Of a stretch of 64,000 bases of DNA, positions 59,170-64,000 are shown piece by piece. The stretch comes from Laguncularia racemosa (Eukaryota > Streptophyta > Magnoliopsida > Myrtales > Combretaceae): NCBI GenBank assembly GCA_037954665.1, contig JBBMOL010000012.1, positions 3,906,001 through 3,970,000 of the forward strand, read 5' to 3'. Position numbers and translations under genes: made by a program. The notes under the pieces were generated by a model that had not been told where the DNA came from, did no database searches, and saw nothing but the letters and a program-made list of their open reading frames with translations. Positions within the stretch are counted from its first letter, which is position 1. Each line of letters begins with the position of its first letter.

Positions 59170-60335
59170 GGATTATATGTTTAAATCCGAACGTCCACTG
59201 TTTATCATCCTTCCCTTTCGTCCCTTGTCGGAATTCTCATCACCGGATTTTCAAACACTCGCCGGAAACCCTCTCGTACTCACACACCACGAAGCAACAC
59301 AATCTGAGCAATTCCCCCGCTGCACCAGCCACGAACACCAAGCTCCACTTCCACGCACACGGAAACACACAGATACAAAACAAACATGATAATCACGAAT
59401 TCATCCATGTGTGGAACTTGGATACGGCAATTTCACGCGAAATTCGCAATATCAAATATATATACACGAATACATAATTAGACTACACATCACATCACAA
59501 ACAAACAAAATATCATAAAGTTCTCACTCACTTAATTCTTTTTTTTTTCCTTGACTACTTGTAGAAATCCTTAGGTAAACACGTGGAATAATTATCTTCT
59601 CCTAAAAACATAAAAAAAAAAAAATACACTATTTCATACTACTTATGACTAATATTATCCTATCTAGTGTGTTTCTTGGTATTTTAGCTATTTTTTAAGT
59701 TAAATATATATATATATTTATATACATATCAAATTTGTATTTAAATTCTAAAAATAGAAAATTTTTCCATTCAATACTAGTCTAGTTTCGTAGGTCTCAC
59801 CTCAAGGATTGTATAGGTGGACTCAAAGTATGATTTGGATGTCGTACACAATCTAAAAATTGTTTCTTTGCGTTTTCCCTTTTTTTTTCTTTTTCCTTCT
59901 ATTCGCCTATTATCTCTCTCTCTCTTGCACTTTTACATTTTCAGTGGACGATTTGACGAGACTAAGGAATGAACTTTCTAGTGGTAAGCAAGTCCATCTA
60001 CATCCTTTATATAAGGTGAATTTTTAAATTTGTTGGGTTCGTCCATTTCACGTGGCAATTTATGTAAATTTAGAAATATTAGTGTTTTAATACAAAATTT
60101 TATGACTAATCTAATTGACTTATTCGAAGTGTGAATATTTACTCGAAATTTCTATTTAAGTATATTAAGTTTATTATTTTAATTTATTTTATCGTTTGTT
60201 TAAGAATTTTCCACAATTTGCTTTCTGTGTAATTATTTCTTTCAACACAAATTTATGCAAGGTATATTTACATCTTTTAGTACTATCTTTTAACTATTCC
60301 GATATCATACGCAATCAATTTTCATGGGTTTTACA
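57654..60335 (-). repeat. E3 5' LTR (minus strand)
   Basis: Plus-strand ends are TGTCACATCC and GGGTTTTACA. Simple (TA)n tracts lie at 58933-58952 and 59131-59168, and a CT-rich stretch at 59880-59930. On the minus strand the primer-site position reads AGTATTAAAGC, a decayed form of the iMet-type site. Confidence 0.85.
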
Positions 60336-60340
60336 AGGTG

Positions 60341-60870
60341 GGTAGGAAATTCGATGAATTACTATAATGTGTATTGTTGATTGTTTAATATATTTAGCAT
60401 GTTGTGGTGAATATGATGTGTATTTGATTGTTTCTATGGTGAAAATAGAATTGGATTAAAGTTTTTTGTGAAATCCTATAAGCTACAATAAGTGATTGAG
60501 GTAGATGAAGCTTACCAACCAAATAGAAAAAATCCTGTCCATCAATTGGTAAGAATCCTACCATCTGAATGCTACCCCCTCCAAACCAAGTCTTTTGTGA
60601 TTTCACTCACTTGACTTTCTTTCCACTTACCTCATATACCATTGTATATTTTCTAGACCAAAATGAGAGGAGACATCTATCTAGTTAACAAATCTAAATC
60701 CATAATATCAACTTCCACCTAGAATCTTGCTCATTTTATATCCGATTTGTTATATACTTAAACTTCCTTTACAAATCCAAATGGTTAACTTACCAAGAAT
60801 AAATTTAAAATCCATAACCAATAGAACTCCACCCTTGACCTTATTATTACTTAACTACCTATGGCTAAAT
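60341..60870. other. Flanking DNA right of E3
   Basis: No recognisable gene. In the pre-insertion arrangement this joined the sequence ending at 25547. Confidence 0.4.
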
Positions 60871-60871
60871 T

Positions 60872-61470
60872 ACTTGTAATACCCTAGAACTCGATAATGT
60901 TATGACCCACCACATGTCCTCATTATGTGAAGACACACAAAGGTTTGGATACTACAATTCTCTAATACTTACATTCACATACTCATGACAATGATTAAAA
61001 GTTATCTCCTACATACAATAGATTATTAGGGGTTACTATCCTTAATAATACATCGTCAACAATTTCCTCAATTAAATAACAGTAGAAACTTATAACCTTT
61101 AATTACAACATAATTTCTCAAAGCAAATTAACAAGTAATTCAACATGCGTTCTTCCTTATTTTAACTACTAATCTTCATAGTAGATGTACTTCACATTCT
61201 CCTCATTACTTTGATCCTTATTGGTCTTTACTATGGTTTTATCATATCTTATAATTTTTCCTATAGCACCTACAACTAAAGAAGTTTCCCATGAGGGGTG
61301 AGCTAATGACTAGCACAATACATACCTACAAACACATATACATGCCATGATAGAAATAACAACACATACATGATGCAACACAATATTCAAACACAATTTA
61401 TTTATCTTTCACAACATTTAGCCAACACACAATTTCATCATCAAAATCATCACATAGGAATCGATATGAA
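60872..61470 (-). mobile_element. LTR fragment (chromovirus type), minus strand
   Basis: Read on the minus strand the fragment ends ...CGAGTTCTAGGGTATTACA, the same end as the E2 and S1 LTRs. The block 'gaggggtgagctaatga' (61291) also occurs in E3 LTRs (26175, 58284). The other boundary is not visible. Confidence 0.5.
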
Positions 61471-64000
61471 ACATGCCTTTGATAAAACATTAAATAAATT
61501 ATGTTGATAGTTGAAATTATAATATGAAATTATTGTATAAAAGGGTAACATCTAGGAATCAATATGTGTGAGATAAGAATAACATGTTTTGATAATAGAT
61601 AACATAAAACTCTAATTTTAGATCTTCTAATAAAATACTCTAGAGAATTAAAAGAAAAAAAAAAGGTTTAGAAATTGTCAAATAGAATTTCTAAACTATT
61701 ATGGCAACCCATTAAAAGTTGTTTCTGTACCACTTATATTCAAATTTATATTCTTTCCATACTAATAATACTAATGCCAACAACAACCATTATCAATATG
61801 ATAGTGGATAAAAATTTGTTGTGTCAAGAATGTTGTAATCATATTGTGCTAATCTATTAAAATGCTCCATCAGGCATTTAATCTTTTATAACTAGTTTTT
61901 CATTTTCTTTGCATCTTTCTATTCTTAAATTGAATTCTACATGTAGCGCATTTTAATTGGCCGGTATAATATGGTTATAATATTCTTGCCACAACAAATT
62001 TTTGTCCTATGATAGTAAGGATAAAATGCTTTACTTGTAATAGAAGAATTGCTGAATAATATAATTCTATTTTAGAACATTCCCTAAAAATGAAAAAAGA
62101 CATGTAAATGAAAAAACCTATTTCCTTATTTAGAATGATAAAATCAAAATTTCTAAATAATTAGGATGTCTTATTAAATGACATTCTAAATCTAACATGT
62201 GACATGTACAACGCTACAAATTAGACTTGTATTTTAACACCAATAACAATAATAACCATAGTAATGATAACAATGAATGAATATATATATATATATAGTA
62301 ATAGTCGGCATTTAAAACTGTAAGTGAAGATTCGTTTCTCAACATGGTAATATTTAATAACATAAAACTATAAAACTTGTAATTTTCAAAAAAAAAAAAA
62401 AAAGAGGGTAAAATTGCTAATATAGTTTTACTTGACACATTTGGAATTTGATAACATTTTCAAAACTAAATAGGAAGACTAATTCAATAAACTCTGAAAT
62501 TTTAACTCAAAAACTTAAATTTAATCCGGACCTTAAAAATATTTGTTCTCATTACTTCAAATGCCTCCTCCAAGTCTTTAATTTCCCGGATTTTATGGGG
62601 AAAGAGGACAGCAAATCTGTCCTTCCAAGAGCATATCCAGGAAGAAATATCAAAACGTATCTACTAGTTTGAATACCATCGGATACTCTTGTTCCCTTCT
62701 CTTACTCTCTGCTGTCTGTCGATACTTCATTTCCCTTCCATCCTATTCCATTAAATCTGGACAGCTGTGTGCTTCCCTTCTCTTCCTCTTGGATCTTTTT
62801 TTTTAGACGCTCCAAAAATTTTAAAAATTATACTAAAATTAAAAAAAAAAATAAGCAAAACAATAAGTACTTCTAGACTAGATTAACAAGTATAATATTT
62901 TGGTGATTCTAAAAATTTTGAAAAAAATAATAATAAAAAATTCAATTACTATAATATATTAATACTATTTTAATAACTTACATATAATAGAAATCTTATA
63001 ATAAATAATAATAAAATTTAAAATGGAAAAATAAAAAAGAAAGAGGATCCATTAGATAAATATAATAAATAAAAAGTAAGAGTTAAAATTTTAGATTTAT
63101 AATCGTTAAATAGAATGTATAAGTATATATTTATATTCAGAATATTTTATTTAGTATATACATAAATTTTTATATAAAAATATTATAATTTAGATAATAT
63201 AATTAAATATTAATATGCGTACTAACCGAACTAATAATTGGATAATTATCCATCAACTTACTTGTTTCACTATAAATTCTTCCCTTTTCTCTCTCCTCTC
63301 ATTTCTCTCATAGATACCTCCAATTCTTTCCTTTATTTTCTTCTTCTCTTCCACTTTCTTCTCCGCCATGATATTTTTTACTTTCCTTCCAAAACTTCAA
63401 AAATCCATATTTTCCTTTTACCAACTCCAACTCAAAAACCGTAAGCACCATTATGATCCTTAAAAGGAGTGCTTTGCAACAAAACTACACTTGCTAGGTA
63501 AATTTCGAGTTTTAAATTTAAGCTAAAATTCTATACAAATTTAATATATATATATATATTTATTTAGATTTCATTTTTATTTTAAGTTTAACTGATATAG
63601 TTAGTTTTAAGTTTGTTATCCATTTATTATTAGGTAAAAAATTTGGATTAATGCAAGTTCTCAAGAGTTATTTAGAGTTTTAAAGCTAAAAGATTTAGGT
63701 GAGTGAAAAACTTCTGTGATATAATACAATATTTGTATATTGCTTATATGTTGTGTTTAGATATTATGATATTATAATATTTTTTTTCTCTTTTCCTTCT
63801 ATGGTTCCTTGATTTCTTTTCTTTTCTTTTCTTCTTTTCTTCCTTCTTGTCCCTCTTCTACGTGTGCCTTTCTTCTCTTTTCTTTTTCTTTTGCTTTTCT
63901 TGTCTTTTCTTTTCCAACAATGTATGTATACATGTACAATACATATATATTTAATAATAGCTTAGGAAAAGAAAATATAAGTATAATGTAAAATATATGT
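61471..64000. other. AT-rich DNA, no gene recognised
   Basis: Simple tracts: (TA)n at 62281-62297 and 63543-63559. A nearly pure pyrimidine stretch lies at 63786-63915. A TATA-like CTATAAATTC near 63270, followed by CT-rich sequence, could be a promoter or LTR start. The open frame there (63238-63444) has no recognisable domain and I do not call it. Confidence 0.4.

Larger units (their letters stand above)
25548..60335 (-). mobile_element. E3: minus-strand chromovirus containing E2, E1 and S2
   Basis: The two LTRs are 57654-60335 (5' LTR on the minus strand) and 25548-27164 plus 51042-52102 (3' LTR, split by E2). They start TGTxAAACC and end ...GTGTGACA/GATGTGACA on the minus strand. Summed length of the split copy is ~2,680 bp against 2,682 bp. 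Flanks AAGTG (25543-25547) and AGGTG (60336-60340) fit a 5-bp target duplication with one change. Internal order on the minus strand is zinc knuckles, protease, RT, (S2), RNase H, integrase, chromodomain, then a polypurine tract (AAAGTGGGAGAG, about 52115-52103) next to the 3' LTR. Confidence 0.88.

Noticed and set aside
63238..63444. Possible host gene start at the right edge (TATA-like plus CT-rich leader)
   Set aside because: No recognisable domain, compositionally biased to Ser/Leu/Phe, and no convincing exon continuation before the window ends.
1..64000. A new multi-gene biological system (defence, biosynthetic or similar)
   Set aside because: No gene neighbourhood of that kind is present. 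All supportable coding blocks belong to subtilases or transposable elements, and the novelty is in repeat structure.

Overview
The window is eudicot plant nuclear DNA: AT-rich, with spliced subtilisin-like protease genes, Ty3/gypsy LTR retrotransposons, CACTA and MITE fragments and a LINE remnant. The species cannot be named from the sequence. I see no intact protein-coding gene. Nearly everything is transposon, or one of two subtilase (cucumisin/SBT4-like) gene copies that both carry frame-breaking lesions. Element names used below: E0 to E4 for LTR elements, S1 and S2 for solo LTRs.

Left part (1-25,500). The 5' LTR and gag start of a minus-strand element (E0) run off the left edge. An AT-rich stretch holds a ~740-bp terminal-inverted-repeat element. 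A tandem pair of minus-strand subtilase genes follows (3772-7636 and 20025-24214). Both have the same 10-exon structure, a GC-AG first intron and the full catalytic set, and homology extends into both flanks. Copy 1 has a 4-bp and a 149-bp deletion relative to copy 2; copy 2 has a 1-nt deletion in exon 5. Between them lie a truncated LTR joined to an inverted pol fragment (E4), the 3' part of a CACTA element, and a LINE 3' end split by solo LTR S1. A 396-bp MITE sits upstream of copy 2, and its empty site is preserved upstream of copy 1.

Right part (25,548-60,335). This is one 34.8-kb nest, three levels deep. E3 is a minus-strand chromovirus with ~2.68-kb LTRs. E2, a plus-strand Tekay/Del-like chromovirus at 27165-51041, is inserted in E3's 3' LTR. 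E1, a 14.9-kb Ogre/Tat element at 33766-48670, is inserted in E2's integrase region with a perfect 5-bp target duplication. Solo LTR S2 (54069-55439) lies inside E3's pol with a perfect 5-bp duplication. E1's LTRs look nearly identical by eye and those of E2 and E3 clearly more diverged, which fits the nesting order.

Right edge (60,336-64,000). An LTR fragment on the minus strand is followed by AT-rich DNA without a supportable gene.

Functionally, the window is heterochromatin-like repeat accumulation around a decaying protease gene pair. The less ordinary points are a tRNA-like Pol III promoter module and a strong splice-site pair inside the E1 LTR, an 88-bp minisatellite in the E1 3' untranslated region, recurrent palindrome (ACACGGCCGTGT-type) arrays in the LTRs of several elements, and a paralogous empty site that dates the MITE insertion.
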